DNA of 23,976 bases from AEGEAN-183 sp964342745 (GTDB lineage: Bacteria; Pseudomonadota; Gammaproteobacteria; Magnimaribacterales; Magnimaribacteraceae), in NCBI GenBank assembly GCA_964342745.1, contig CAYFFW010000022.1, positions 1 to 23,976 of the forward strand, given 5' to 3'. Shown piece by piece: positions 1-7,977 of the stretch; position 1 is the stretch's first letter; each line of letters begins with the position of its first letter. A model generated the notes under the pieces. It saw only the letters and a program-made list of their open reading frames with translations, searched no databases and was not told the origin of the DNA. A program made the translations under genes and the position numbers.

Positions 1-255
1 AAAGGACCATTTGTTGATATTCATCTTCAAAAGAAAGTGGAGGTAGCTTCGGCAGCCAATGATAAAAAACCAATTAAAACTTGGTCTAGAAGATCTCTAA
101 TTACTCCTGAGATGGTGGGGCTAAATATAGCTGTTCATAATGGAAGACAACATGTTCCTATTTTTATTCAAGAAGACATGGTAGGTCACAAACTAGGTGA
201 ATTTGTTTTAACTAGAACTTTTAGGGTTCACTCTGGCGATAGGAAATCCTCTTAG
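1..255 (+). CDS. rpsS: 30S ribosomal protein S19, 5'-truncated
   Basis: S19 sits in the head of the 30S subunit and, with S13, contacts the A/P-site region and a bridge to the 50S subunit. The frame is open from base 1 (KGPFVDIHLQKKVE), so the true start lies just left of the window; a GTG at 37 is an internal Val, not a start. Family hallmarks are visible: KTWSRRS, GLNIAVHNGRQHVP and MVGHKLGEF. About 84 of roughly 92 residues are present, missing only the first few. It is followed 9 bases later by rplV in the S10 operon order. Confidence 0.97.
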   Translation, partial: KGPFVDIHLQKKVEVASAANDKKPIKTWSRRSLITPEMVGLNIAVHNGRQHVPIFIQEDMVGHKLGEFVLTRTFRVHSGDRKSS

Positions 256-264
256 GAGAGTTTT

Positions 265-603
265 ATGATTGAAGTGAATGCAAAACTAAGGAGTGCAAGA
301 GTATCCAGTCAAAAGGCCAGATTAATTGCAAACCAAATTCGAGGAAAGCAAGTTGAGGAGGCTCTGGATATTCTTTCTTTCGACCTACAAAAATCTGCTC
401 CAATAATAAAAAAAGTTCTCGAGTCGGCAATTGCTAATGCTGAGCATAATAATGGACTGGATATAGATAAATTGTTTATATCTAAAATATTTGTAGATGA
501 AAGTTTTACTATGAAGAGGATCAGACCTAGAGCAAGGGGTAGGGCAGATAGATATTTCAAACGAAGTTGTAATATTCAAGTCACATTAAAGGAGGTAAAT
601 TAA
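265..603 (+). CDS. rplV: 50S ribosomal protein L22
   Basis: L22 binds several 23S rRNA domains, and its long beta-hairpin lines the peptide exit tunnel, where macrolide-resistance changes are known in other bacteria. The 112-residue product has the normal length. Its tunnel hairpin is at about residues 83-96 (MKRIRPRARGRADR). The ATG at 265 has AGGAG upstream, overlapping the end of rpsS. The stop TAA shares one base with the ATG of rpsC (TAATG), an arrangement typical of translational coupling. Confidence 0.98.
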   Translation: MIEVNAKLRSARVSSQKARLIANQIRGKQVEEALDILSFDLQKSAPIIKKVLESAIANAEHNNGLDIDKLFISKIFVDESFTMKRIRPRARGRADRYFKRSCNIQVTLKEVN

Positions 604-1256
604 TGGGACAAAAAGTTCATCCAATAGGTTTCAGGCTTGGCATAACTACGCAGCATACCTCCCAGTGGTATGCTGAGAAGTCCCAATATACTGAAAACTT
701 ATTAAAAGATATTGAAGTAAGAGAGCATCTGTTTTCTAAGTTAAGTCACGCTTCAGTAGGCAGGGTAGAAATAGAAAGAACTGCAGATAATGCAAGAGTT
801 TTAATTCACACTGCTAGACCAGGGGTAGTAATTGGAAAAAAAGGGGAAGACATTGACAAGATGAGAGAAGAGATTACTAGAATGATGGGTATTCCAGTTA
901 CTTTAAGTATACAAGAAATAAGAAAACCTGATTTAGATGCAAAACTTTTAGCTGATAACGTAGCACAGCAACTAGAAAGAAGAGTTATGTTTAGAAGGGC
1001 CATGAAGAGGGCTGTTCAAAATGCCATGAGACAAGGAGCGCAAGGAGTGAAAATAAGAGTTGCTGGGAGGCTAGGTGGAGCTGAAATAGCAAGAGCTGAA
1101 TGGATTAAAGAAGGTAGGGTTCCGCTTCACACCCTCAGAGCTGATGTGGACTATGGGTTGGCAGAGGCTAAAACAACTTATGGGATTATAGGGGTTAAAG
1201 CTTGGATCTTTAGAGGAGAGGTCCTAGAAAATAAGTTAAAAGATAGGAAAGAATAA
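603..1256 (+). CDS. rpsC: 30S ribosomal protein S3
   Basis: S3 lies at the mRNA entry channel, where with S4 and S5 it forms the ribosomal helicase. The 217-residue product begins with the conserved MGQKVHPIGFRLGI. It carries a type II KH domain with the GxxG loop GKKG at residues 78-81, and a C-terminal S3 domain (GRLGGAEIARAEW, DVDYG). It is about 16 residues shorter than E. coli S3 (233), from trimming of the charged C-terminal tail. GGAGG at 591-595 is the ribosome binding site, inside the end of rplV. Confidence 0.98.
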   Translation: MGQKVHPIGFRLGITTQHTSQWYAEKSQYTENLLKDIEVREHLFSKLSHASVGRVEIERTADNARVLIHTARPGVVIGKKGEDIDKMREEITRMMGIPVTLSIQEIRKPDLDAKLLADNVAQQLERRVMFRRAMKRAVQNAMRQGAQGVKIRVAGRLGGAEIARAEWIKEGRVPLHTLRADVDYGLAEAKTTYGIIGVKAWIFRGEVLENKLKDRKE

Positions 1257-1260
1257 GAAT

Positions 1261-1668
1261 ATGTTTCAACCTAAAAGAACAAAATATAGAAAACAACAAA
1301 AAGGTAGAAATACTGGTAATGCTGTTAGAGGAAGTACTATCAGTTTTGGTACTTATGCTCTAAAGGCTACATCTAGAGGGCAGCTAACTTCTAGACAAAT
1401 TGAGTCTGCTAGAAGAGCAATGACAAGAAAGGTAAAAAGAGGAGCAAAAATCTGGATAAGAGTTTTTCCTGATAAGCCAATTACTAAAAAACCTCTTGAA
1501 GTTAGACAAGGAAAGGGTAAAGGAAATGTTGAATATTGGGTATGTCCAATAAAACCAGGAAAGATTTTATATGAAATGGAAGGAGTTGAAGAAGATCTTG
1601 CCAGAGAAGCTTTTGCTTTAGCAGCTTCAAAGATTCCTATATCCACTAATTTTGTAAAACGAACTTAA
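1261..1668 (+). CDS. rplP: 50S ribosomal protein L16
   Basis: L16 sits near the peptidyl transferase centre and helps A-site tRNA accommodate. The protein has 135 residues (E. coli 136) and shows the family segments MFQPKRTKYRK, IRVFPDKPITKKPLEVRQGKGKGNVEYW and LAREAF. The Arg in EVRQGKG corresponds to the E. coli residue hydroxylated by the oxygenase YcfD; whether that happens here is unknown. It starts 4 bases after rpsC. Confidence 0.98.
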   Translation: MFQPKRTKYRKQQKGRNTGNAVRGSTISFGTYALKATSRGQLTSRQIESARRAMTRKVKRGAKIWIRVFPDKPITKKPLEVRQGKGKGNVEYWVCPIKPGKILYEMEGVEEDLAREAFALAASKIPISTNFVKRT

Positions 1669-1674
1669 TCAATA

Positions 1675-1890
1675 ATGGCAAAGAAAGAATCATTTTTATC
1701 GAAAATTAGAGGTAATTCCTCAGATTCATTAAATGAAGAGCAGTCCTTAAGAAAGGAGTTGCTCGACCTAAGAATGCAGCTCTCTGCAGGGCAATTGAAT
1801 CAAAATCACAAAATAAAAGAGATAAGAAAATCTATTGCCCAATTAAAAACCATTAAAAAGGAAGAGGAAATAAAAAATAGAAATGATTGA
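1675..1890 (+). CDS. rpmC: 50S ribosomal protein L29
   Basis: L29 is a small helical-hairpin protein beside L23 at the exit of the nascent-peptide tunnel, near the docking area of trigger factor and SRP. The 71-residue product keeps the core LRKELLDLRMQLSAGQL and a basic second helix (KIKEIRKSIAQLKT). It is longer than E. coli L29 (63) because of a lysine/serine-rich N-terminus (MAKKESFLSKIRG); no later start codon precedes the conserved helix. Its stop overlaps the start of rpsQ by 8 bases. Confidence 0.95.
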   Translation: MAKKESFLSKIRGNSSDSLNEEQSLRKELLDLRMQLSAGQLNQNHKIKEIRKSIAQLKTIKKEEEIKNRND

Positions 1891-2146
1891 ACGAAACACT
1901 AGACAAATTACTGGTAAAGTCATTAGCTCTAAAAGAGATAAGTCTATTACTGTGCTTGTTGAGAGGAAGGTAAAACATCCCATTTATAAAAAAATAATTA
2001 GAAGATCATCTAAAATCCAAGCCCATGATGAGATGAATCAATGTTCTGAAGGCGACGTGGTTGTTATTCAAGAGAGCAAACCTATATCCAAAACCAAGAG
2101 TTGGAATTTAGTAAATATAGAAAAGAAATTTGAAAATATAGAGTAA
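1883..2146 (+). CDS. rpsQ: 30S ribosomal protein S17
   Basis: S17 is an OB-fold primary binder of the 5' domain of 16S rRNA. The 87-residue product matches the family in RQITGKVISSKRDKSITV, KHPIYKKIIRRSSKIQAHD and GDVVVIQESKPISKTKSW. It is the last gene of the classical S10 operon. It overlaps rpmC by 8 bases (1883-1890), and rplN follows after only 4 bases, so there is no room for a separate spc promoter. Confidence 0.98.
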   Translation: MIERNTRQITGKVISSKRDKSITVLVERKVKHPIYKKIIRRSSKIQAHDEMNQCSEGDVVVIQESKPISKTKSWNLVNIEKKFENIE

Positions 2147-2150
2147 AAAG

Positions 2151-2519
2151 ATGATTCAAGAACAAACCTATTTAGAAGTAGCTGATAATAGCGGAGCAAG
2201 GAAGCTAATGTGTATAAGAGTACTGGGTGGCTCTAGAAAGGGCTATGCAAAAGTAGGGGATGTAATAAAAGTAACAGTCAAAGAAGCCATTCCAACGGGC
2301 AGAGTTAAGAAGGGTGAGGTTATTGATGCAGTTGTTGTTAGAACTAGGAATAAATTAAGGCGCTCTGATGGCTCATCTATAAGGTTTGATGAAAATGCAG
2401 CCGTCTTGATTAATGCTCAGAAACAGCCAATTGGGACTAGGGTTTTTGGTCCAGTTTCTAGGGAGTTAAGGAGTGAAGAGTTTATGAGGATTATTTCTTT
2501 AGCACCAGAGGTTTTATAA
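2151..2519 (+). CDS. rplN: 50S ribosomal protein L14
   Basis: L14 lies on the 50S interface, forms inter-subunit bridges and is the docking site of the silencing factor RsfS. The protein is 122 residues (E. coli 123). It begins MIQEQTYLEVADNSGARKLMCI and contains the family segments VKEAIPTGRVKKGEV, RTRNKLRRSDGS and FGPVSRELR. It opens the spc set but follows rpsQ by 4 bases, so it is probably transcribed from upstream. Confidence 0.98.
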   Translation: MIQEQTYLEVADNSGARKLMCIRVLGGSRKGYAKVGDVIKVTVKEAIPTGRVKKGEVIDAVVVRTRNKLRRSDGSSIRFDENAAVLINAQKQPIGTRVFGPVSRELRSEEFMRIISLAPEVL

Positions 2520-2522
2520 AGC

Positions 2523-2837
2523 ATGGAAAAAATTAAAAAAGGAGACGAAGTTATAGTGATTGCCGGCAGAGATAAAGGTAAGCAAGGAACTGTTTCTCAA
2601 ATAGGAAATAATAATAAATGCTTAGTCTCAGGAATAAACATGGTTAAAAGACATACTAAACCTAATCCTCAAGCCGGAATACAAGGTGGTATTGTAGAAA
2701 AAGAATCACATATAGATATATCAAATATAGCTATCTTTAATTCTTCTTCAAAGAAAAAGGACAGGGTAGCCTTTAAAGTTAATGATGAAGGAAAGAAAGT
2801 AAGAGTTTATAAGTCTTCAGGAAAGGAAATTAAATAA
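2523..2837 (+). CDS. rplX: 50S ribosomal protein L24
   Basis: L24 starts assembly of the large subunit by binding the 5' end of 23S rRNA, and it later lies near the tunnel exit. The 104-residue protein begins with a KOW motif at about residues 3-33 (KKGDEVIVIAGRDKGKQGTV), followed by NMVKRHTKPNPQAGIQGGIV, which is typical of bacterial L24. Its TAA is directly followed by the ATG of rplE with no base between. Confidence 0.98.
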   Translation: MEKIKKGDEVIVIAGRDKGKQGTVSQIGNNNKCLVSGINMVKRHTKPNPQAGIQGGIVEKESHIDISNIAIFNSSSKKKDRVAFKVNDEGKKVRVYKSSGKEIK

Positions 2838-3377
2838 ATGATCTCTTTAAAAGAACATTACTCAGAAAAAGTTATACCAGAGCTCAAGCAGGCACTCAGT
2901 TTAACTTCTATCATGGCAGTTCCTAAGATAACTAAGGTAACTGTAAATATGGGGGTTGGAGAAGCTCTTAATGACAAAAAAGTATTAGAAAATGCTGTAC
3001 AGGACTTAACTTTAATTAGTGGTCAGAAACCAGAAGTTACTAAGGTAAGAAAATCTGTAGCGAACTTCAAGATAAGAGAAGGAATGCCTATTGGCTGTAA
3101 GGTAACCCTTAGGGGAGATAGGATGTATGACTTTTTACAAAGATTATTAGGTATAGCCATTCCAAGAGAAAGGGATTTTAGGGGCTTGAATAAAGGGTCC
3201 TTTGACGGCCGCGGTAACTATTCAATTGGCATAAAAGAACAAATTATTTTTCCTGAAATTGATTATGACAAAGTTGACAAGATAAGGGGGATGGATATTT
3301 CTATCACGACCTCAGCAAAGAATGATCAAGATGGAGAGTTATTACTAAGATCAATGAATTTCCCATTTAAGAGTTAG
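2838..3377 (+). CDS. rplE: 50S ribosomal protein L5
   Basis: L5 binds 5S rRNA in the central protuberance and touches P-site tRNA. The product has 179 residues, the same as E. coli L5. Family segments include ITKVTVNMGVGEA, GQKPEVTKVRKSVANFK, GCKVTLRG, PRERDFRGL and SIGIKEQIIFPEIDYD. The ATG abuts the rplX stop; the purine-rich stretch AGGAAAGGA near 2818 is its likely ribosome binding site. In E. coli S8 represses translation near this start. I could not identify an equivalent stem here. Confidence 0.98.
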   Translation: MISLKEHYSEKVIPELKQALSLTSIMAVPKITKVTVNMGVGEALNDKKVLENAVQDLTLISGQKPEVTKVRKSVANFKIREGMPIGCKVTLRGDRMYDFLQRLLGIAIPRERDFRGLNKGSFDGRGNYSIGIKEQIIFPEIDYDKVDKIRGMDISITTSAKNDQDGELLLRSMNFPFKS

Positions 3378-3385
3378 AGGTAGAT

Positions 3386-3691
3386 ATGGCTAAAGCATCC
3401 ATGATTGCAAGAGAAAGAAGGAGAGAGAAGACTGTCTTAAGGTTCGCTAAGAAAAGAGCTGAGTTAAAAGAGTTAATAAAAAACCCCAAGACTTCTGATG
3501 AAGAAAGGCAACAGGCTCAAATCAAATTACAGAAACTTCCTAGGGATGCTAATCCTATTAGACTTCAAAGAAGATGTTCTATCACTGGTAGACCTCATGC
3601 TGTTTATAGGAAGTTTGGTTTAAGTAGAAATAAATTAAGAGAACTAGCTATGAAAGGAGATATTCCAGGTTTAGTTAAGTCTAGTTGGTAG
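3386..3691 (+). CDS. rpsN: 30S ribosomal protein S14, zinc-free (C-) type
   Basis: S14 is a protein of the 30S head. At 101 residues it is the long form, with only one Cys (RRCSITGRP) and none of the CxxC pairs of the short zinc-binding form. Conserved pieces are MIARERRREK, LPRDANPIRLQRRCSITGRP and FGLSRNKLRELA. It lies between rplE and rpsH as usual in the spc set. Confidence 0.98.
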   Translation: MAKASMIARERRREKTVLRFAKKRAELKELIKNPKTSDEERQQAQIKLQKLPRDANPIRLQRRCSITGRPHAVYRKFGLSRNKLRELAMKGDIPGLVKSSW

Positions 3692-3697
3692 AAAAGT

Positions 3698-4090
3698 ATG
3701 AGTATGCAAGACCCTATATCAAGCCTTTTAACAGGAATTCGAAATGCTCAAGAAAGAAATAAATCTGAGTTAATGCTTCCTTCTTCATTAAAAAAAGTTG
3801 CCTTACTGGAACTATTAGCAAGAGAGGGGTACATAGAATCTTTTGCAGTTGGTGAAGGAAAGAAACCTGAAGTTTCAGTAACGCTTAAATATTTTGAAGG
3901 GAAGCCAGTAATAAAAGAAATAAAGAGGATTAGTAAACCTGGCTTAAGAGAATATGTAGGAACTAAAGATTTACCTCATATAAATGGAGGATTGGGTATT
4001 GCTATTATTTCGACTAATAAAGGTCTTATGACCGATAAGGAAGCTCGAGAAGCTGGTTTAGGAGGAGAAGTGGTTTGTTCTGTTTTTTAA
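3698..4090 (+). CDS. rpsH: 30S ribosomal protein S8
   Basis: S8 is a primary binder of the central domain of 16S rRNA and, in E. coli, the translational repressor of the spc operon. The 130-residue protein (also 130 in E. coli) shows MQDPISSLLTGIRNAQ, RISKPGLREYV and the C-terminal GLGGEVVCSVF. Start: ATG at 3698, 6 bases after rpsN; a second in-frame ATG at 3704 (MSMQD) would remove only two residues and fits the family N-terminus slightly better. Confidence 0.97.
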   Translation: MSMQDPISSLLTGIRNAQERNKSELMLPSSLKKVALLELLAREGYIESFAVGEGKKPEVSVTLKYFEGKPVIKEIKRISKPGLREYVGTKDLPHINGGLGIAIISTNKGLMTDKEAREAGLGGEVVCSVF

Positions 4091-4094
4091 TATT

Positions 4095-4628
4095 ATGGCT
4101 AAAACTTACTTAAAACCCATAGACATACCATCAGAAGTTTCAATTTCTTTTGATAACAAAGCTATTCAAGCAAAAGGTAAGCTTGGAGAGCTTTCTATGG
4201 ATGTTCATACAGATGTCAACTTGAAACTAGAAGAAGAAAAGGTTTCTTTCTCTCCTAGTAATCAGCTTCCTGAAACTTTAGCCTTAACTGGAACAATGAG
4301 AGCTCTTACCAAGAATATAATAATTGGAGTTTCAGAAGGATTTGAAAAGAAGTTAGAAATAAACGGAGTAGGTTATAGAGCAAAGTTATCAGGAAGTAAT
4401 TTAGAACTCAGTCTTGGATTCTCTCATCCGGTTGTTTATGAGTTACCTCAAGGAGTCTCAGCTGAACTTCCAAGCCAAACTGAAATTGTTCTTAAATCAA
4501 TGGACAAACAACAAATTGGACAAGTAGCTTCAGAAATAAGAGGTTTCAGACCTCCTGAACCTTATAAAGGTAAGGGTGTTAAATATGGGGATGAATTAAT
4601 AAGAAGGAAGGAATCTAAGAAGGCTTAA
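4095..4628 (+). CDS. rplF: 50S ribosomal protein L6
   Basis: L6 lies near the sarcin-ricin loop, the factor-binding area of the 50S subunit. The 177-residue protein has the two duplicated L6 domains. The second contains the signature EINGVGYRAKLSG and SLGFSHPV, and it ends with EIRGFRPPEPYKGKGVKY, a near-invariant motif in bacterial L6. It starts 4 bases after rpsH and ends 2 bases before rplR. Confidence 0.98.
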   Translation: MAKTYLKPIDIPSEVSISFDNKAIQAKGKLGELSMDVHTDVNLKLEEEKVSFSPSNQLPETLALTGTMRALTKNIIIGVSEGFEKKLEINGVGYRAKLSGSNLELSLGFSHPVVYELPQGVSAELPSQTEIVLKSMDKQQIGQVASEIRGFRPPEPYKGKGVKYGDELIRRKESKKA

Positions 4629-4630
4629 AA

Positions 4631-4981
4631 ATGAGTAAGAAAGAATTATCGAGACAAAGAAGGGCTAGGAAAACTAGGTCCAGAGTAAGCTCAAAGGATA
4701 AGCACCGGTTAACCGTTTTTAGGTCTAGTAAACATATTTATGCACAAGTAATGCTTCAAGATGGATCTCAAGTTATTGCTTCAGCTTCAACTATAGAGTC
4801 TGATCTTAAAGATAAAAATAATGGAAATGTTGATGCAGCTAAGAAAGTTGGAAAAATAATAGCAGAGAGAGCTTTAGAAAAGGGAATAAGTGAAGTTGCT
4901 TTTGACAGGTCAGGTTATAAGTATCACGGTAGAGTAAAAGCATTAGCAGAGTCAGCCAGAGAAGCAGGATTGACTTTTTAA
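4631..4981 (+). CDS. rplR: 50S ribosomal protein L18
   Basis: L18 binds 5S rRNA with L5 in the central protuberance. The protein has 116 residues (E. coli 117). A basic N-terminal arm (RQRRARKTRSRVSSKDKHRLTV) leads to RSSKHIYAQV and the C-terminal FDRSGYKYHGRVKALAESAR. It is followed 12 bases later by rpsE, whose ribosome binding site AAGGAAAGGA fills that gap. Confidence 0.98.
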   Translation: MSKKELSRQRRARKTRSRVSSKDKHRLTVFRSSKHIYAQVMLQDGSQVIASASTIESDLKDKNNGNVDAAKKVGKIIAERALEKGISEVAFDRSGYKYHGRVKALAESAREAGLTF

Positions 4982-4993
4982 TAAGGAAAGGAA

Positions 4994-5488
4994 ATGAACA
5001 AAGTAATAGCAACTGAAAACCTTGGCTCAGAAGTATTAGAAGAAAAACTTGTTCAGGTAAATAGAGTTGCAAAGGTTGTAAAGGGAGGAAGGATATTTGG
5101 TTTTACGGCTGTAACTGTTGTGGGCGATGGAAATGGAAAGGTTGGGTATGGTAGAGGCAAAGCACGTGAAGTTCCTGTTGCAATTCAAAAAGCTTTAGAT
5201 AATGCAAGAAGAAATATGGTTTCTATAGAATTAAAAGGCAATACCATTCATTATGCGATCAAAGCCAAGCATGGTTCTTCTATTGTTTACATGAAACCGG
5301 CAGCTCCTGGTACTGGAATTATAGCGGGTGGAGCGATGAGAGCTGTACTTGAATTAGCGGGAGTACAGGATGTTCTTGCAAAATGTTATGGGTCGACTAC
5401 ACCAGTTAATGTAGTTCAGGCTACCCTGAAAGCTCTTCAGGATTTGGAGTCACCAAAAAGGGTAAGTCAAAGGTTAGGTAAAGGTTAA
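4994..5488 (+). CDS. rpsE: 30S ribosomal protein S5
   Basis: S5 shapes the decoding region and the mRNA entry helicase; its loop in the N-terminal domain is where spectinomycin resistance arises in E. coli. The 164-residue product contains that loop (NRVAKVVKGGRIFGF), then VVGDGNGKVGYGRGKAREVP and the C-terminal domain motif GTGIIAGGAMRAVLELAGVQDVL. The length is near the E. coli value (167). Confidence 0.98.
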   Translation: MNKVIATENLGSEVLEEKLVQVNRVAKVVKGGRIFGFTAVTVVGDGNGKVGYGRGKAREVPVAIQKALDNARRNMVSIELKGNTIHYAIKAKHGSSIVYMKPAAPGTGIIAGGAMRAVLELAGVQDVLAKCYGSTTPVNVVQATLKALQDLESPKRVSQRLGKG

Positions 5489-5493
5489 ATATT

Positions 5494-5676
5494 ATGAGCT
5501 CTAAAGATATTAATATAAAACTAAAGAAAAGTTTAATAGGCTCTAAAGCTTATCAAAGGAATAGTGTAAAGGGACTAGGCCTTTCAAAAATAGGTCAAAC
5601 TGTTTTGATTAAAGACACGCCTGAGAACAGAGGGATGATCAATAAAGCTAGCCATTTATTAGAAATAATAGAATAA
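5494..5676 (+). CDS. rpmD: 50S ribosomal protein L30
   Basis: L30 is a small protein that binds 23S rRNA. It has 60 residues (E. coli 59). The family pattern is clear: IKLKKSLIGSKAYQRNSVKGLGLSKIGQTV, with the typical G-L-G-L turn, then DTPENRGMINKASHLLEI. It lies 5 bases after rpsE, its usual place in the spc set. Confidence 0.97.
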   Translation: MSSKDINIKLKKSLIGSKAYQRNSVKGLGLSKIGQTVLIKDTPENRGMINKASHLLEIIE

Positions 5677-5689
5677 GGTTAAAAAAGAT

Positions 5690-6154
5690 ATGAAATGGTA
5701 TTCGTTAAAGTTAAATAATCTACTTCCTTATAAAGGTCTTTCTTCAAGGACTAGCAAGAGGAAAAGGAGAGGCAGAGGAACTGGAAGTGGCTTAGGTAAA
5801 ACTAGCGGAAGGGGTCATAAAGGTCTTGGTTCTAGATCAGGAGGAAAAGTTAGAGCTGGTTTTGAAGGTGGTCAAATGCCCTTGCAAAAAAGAATACCTA
5901 AATACGGATTTTATTCTAGAAAAAGTAGATTCTCAGAAGAGATAAGGTTAAGTAAGTTAATAAATATAGATAAAGAAGAAGTAAACATTAGCCTCTTAAA
6001 GGATCTTGACTTAATTAAAAAGAGCACAAAAAAGGTCAAGGTAATCAAAGACGTGGATATAGAGAAATGTCCTAAACTAAATCTAATAGGGATAAATACA
6101 ACAACTTCAGTTAAGACATTAATTGAAGGTGCTGGAGGAAAGGTGGAGCTTTAA
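5690..6154 (+). CDS. rplO: 50S ribosomal protein L15
   Basis: L15 enters late in 50S assembly and threads a glycine/arginine-rich arm through 23S rRNA. The arm is seen at about residues 22-60 (RGTGSGLGKTSGRGHKG, then RSGGKVRAGFEGGQMPLQKR), followed by PKYGFYSRK and the C-terminal globular part ending IEGAGGKVEL. At 154 residues it is about ten longer than E. coli L15 (144), with roughly five extra residues (MKWYS) before the usual LKLNNL start; no nearer start codon exists. The ribosome binding site is weak. Confidence 0.96.
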   Translation: MKWYSLKLNNLLPYKGLSSRTSKRKRRGRGTGSGLGKTSGRGHKGLGSRSGGKVRAGFEGGQMPLQKRIPKYGFYSRKSRFSEEIRLSKLINIDKEEVNISLLKDLDLIKKSTKKVKVIKDVDIEKCPKLNLIGINTTTSVKTLIEGAGGKVEL

Positions 6155-6155
6155 T

Positions 6156-7487
6156 ATGTCTGTTAATCCATCATTGCAGAAGACAAAAGGACTTTCCGAG
6201 CTTTGGAAACGATTAAGGTTTGTACTTTTTGCAGTCATTATTTACAGAATAGGTACTCATATCCCTATACCCGGAATTGATCCAGATAAGTTAGCTTCTC
6301 TTTTTCAACAAAGCCAAGGGACTCTTATAGACCTATTTAATATGTTTTCGGGTGGAGCATTAGAAAGAATGAGCATAATGGCTTTGAATATAATGCCATA
6401 CATAACCGCTTCAATAATTATGAGCCTAATGGAAGGTACCAATCCTGCTTTAAAGAAAAGATTTAGAGAAGAAGGCGAAGAAGGAAGGAGATTGAGAACA
6501 GCTTATGTAAGGTATGGAACTGTTGCATTAGCTCTTTTACAAGCCAGTGGCCTTGCTCTTGGATTACAGAATCAAGGATTGGCTTTAGAACCAGGTCCAA
6601 TGTTTCAACTTGTGGCTGTTGTATCTTTAGTTACGGGAACAGTTTTCTTAATGTGGTTGGGAGAGTTAGTAACCGAAAGAGGGATAGGCAATGGTATCTC
6701 AATAATTATTTTTTCAAGCATTGTAGCTGGCCTACCAAGAGCTATAGGGCAGGCTTTTGAAGGTGCCAGACAAGGTGATATAAATCTTCTTTTACTTTTA
6801 TCTATAGCTGTTGTTGCGATAGTAGCTGTTGCTTTCATAGTTTGGGTAGAAAGAGGTCAGAGAAGGGTTACGGTAAATTATGCTAGAAGACAACAAGGAA
6901 GAAAGATGGTCCAAGGCCAAAGCTCATATTTACCTATGAAGATTAATCAAGCTGGTGTTATTCCAGCTATTTTTGCAAGTAGCTTACTTCTTTTCCCAGC
7001 TTCTGCTTCTACTTGGTTTGGGCAGGGAGAAGGTTTTGAATGGCTTCAAGAAATAGCTCTAGCTTTAGGTCCTGGACAGCCACTTTACGTAATTCTTTTT
7101 TCAGCATTGATAGCTTTCTTCTGTTTCTTTTATACAGCTCTGCAATTTGATTCAAAAGATATATCTGAGAATTTAAGAAGATCAGGTGCTTATTTACCAG
7201 GCATTAGACCAGGAGAACAAACTGCTGATTATATTGATCAAGTTATGACAAGATTAACAGTTTGGGGTTCAGGTTATTTAGTACTGGTTTGTTTAATGCC
7301 TCAATTCCTTATAGTTTCAGCAAATGTTCCATTTTATTTAGGTGGAACTTCGTTATTGATTGCAGTAGTTGTAGTTATGGATTTTATGGCTCAAGTTCAA
7401 TCTCATCTGATGTCACAACAATATGAATCCCTTCTTAAAAAAGCTAACTTAAAAGGCTATGGAAATAATCCTTTGGGAGGCAGATAA
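6156..7487 (+). CDS. secY: Preprotein translocase subunit SecY
   Basis: SecY is the channel subunit of the SecYEG inner-membrane translocon, partner of SecA and of translating ribosomes. Starting at ATG 6156 it is 443 residues, exactly the E. coli length. GGAG at 6145-6148 lies 7 bases upstream, so the in-frame TTG at 6123 inside rplO was rejected. Ten hydrophobic segments can be traced. Conserved parts include IPIPGID, FNMFSGGALERMSI (plug region), GERGIGNGISIIIF-like sequence, VERGQRRVTVNYARRQQGR (cytoplasmic loop that binds SecA and ribosome) and GIRPGEQTADYID. The C-terminus is MSQQYESLLKKANLKGYG. Confidence 0.98.
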   Translation: MSVNPSLQKTKGLSELWKRLRFVLFAVIIYRIGTHIPIPGIDPDKLASLFQQSQGTLIDLFNMFSGGALERMSIMALNIMPYITASIIMSLMEGTNPALKKRFREEGEEGRRLRTAYVRYGTVALALLQASGLALGLQNQGLALEPGPMFQLVAVVSLVTGTVFLMWLGELVTERGIGNGISIIIFSSIVAGLPRAIGQAFEGARQGDINLLLLLSIAVVAIVAVAFIVWVERGQRRVTVNYARRQQGRKMVQGQSSYLPMKINQAGVIPAIFASSLLLFPASASTWFGQGEGFEWLQEIALALGPGQPLYVILFSALIAFFCFFYTALQFDSKDISENLRRSGAYLPGIRPGEQTADYIDQVMTRLTVWGSGYLVLVCLMPQFLIVSANVPFYLGGTSLLIAVVVVMDFMAQVQSHLMSQQYESLLKKANLKGYGNNPLGGR

Positions 7488-7490
7488 AGA

Positions 7491-7607
7491 ATGAAAGTAA
7501 GAGCTTCAGTTAAGAAAATGTGTAGGAATTGTAAATTAGTAAAAAGGAAAGGCCGAATTTATGTTATTTGTAGTTCAGAGCCTAGACATAAACAGAGACA
7601 AGGGTAG
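7491..7607 (+). CDS. rpmJ: 50S ribosomal protein L36, zinc-binding type
   Basis: This 38-residue gene sits between secY and rpsM and is easily missed because of its size. The protein starts MKVRASVKKMCRNCK and ends EPRHKQRQG, the same length as E. coli RpmJ. Zinc ligands C11, C14, C27 and H33 are all present, so this is the zinc-dependent form. In the ribosome L36 stabilises 23S rRNA near the factor-binding side. Its TAG at 7605-7607 overlaps the ribosome binding site AGGAGG (7606-7611) of rpsM. Confidence 0.97.
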   Translation: MKVRASVKKMCRNCKLVKRKGRIYVICSSEPRHKQRQG

Positions 7608-7615
7608 GAGGTAAA

Positions 7616-7972
7616 ATGGCACGTGTAGCAGGTATAAATATTCCAGATAATAAGCATGCTGTAATTTCATTAACTTATATCTTTGGTGTTGGAAGAACTA
7701 GGGCACTAGAAATTTGTTCTAAAACAGGAATCTCTCCATCATCAAAAATAGGAGATTTAAAGGAAGAAGAACTTGAATTAATACGAAGTGAAGTTGGTAA
7801 GTATTTAATTGAAGGAGACTTAAGAAGAGATATAGCAACTAATATAAAAAGATTACAAGATTTAGGAACTTATAGAGGAATAAGGCATCGCAGACATCTC
7901 CCCGTGAACGGGCAAAGAACAAAAACTAATGCAAGAACTTGTAAAGGTCCTAAGAGGCCAATTAGAAGGTAA
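7616..7972 (+). CDS. rpsM: 30S ribosomal protein S13
   Basis: S13 in the 30S head contacts P-site tRNA through its C-terminal tail and bridges to L5. The 118-residue protein (also 118 in E. coli) has MARVAGINIPDNKH, a helix-two-turn-helix core (YIFGVGRTRALEIC) and the basic tail GQRTKTNARTCKGPKRPIRR. In E. coli the alpha operon leader upstream of this gene folds into a pseudoknot bound by S4. Here only 8 bases separate it from rpmJ, so that leader is not present in the same form. Confidence 0.98.
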   Translation: MARVAGINIPDNKHAVISLTYIFGVGRTRALEICSKTGISPSSKIGDLKEEELELIRSEVGKYLIEGDLRRDIATNIKRLQDLGTYRGIRHRRHLPVNGQRTKTNARTCKGPKRPIRR

Positions 7973-7977
7973 ATTTT

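Noticed and set aside
309..560. Reading frames antisense to ribosomal and other genes (for example opposite rplV, rpsC, rplP, secY, uvrA, fabB, obgE, proB)
   Set aside because: They are shadows of strongly conserved genes on the other strand, with low-complexity products and no ribosome binding sites.
2818..2845. S8 repressor site at the rplX/rplE junction
   Set aside because: I could not see a stem resembling the 16S rRNA helix 21 site; a structure search would be needed.
6123..6155. Longer SecY from a TTG inside rplO
   Set aside because: The ATG at 6156 has GGAG at proper distance and gives exactly the usual SecY length; the extra residues match nothing in the family.
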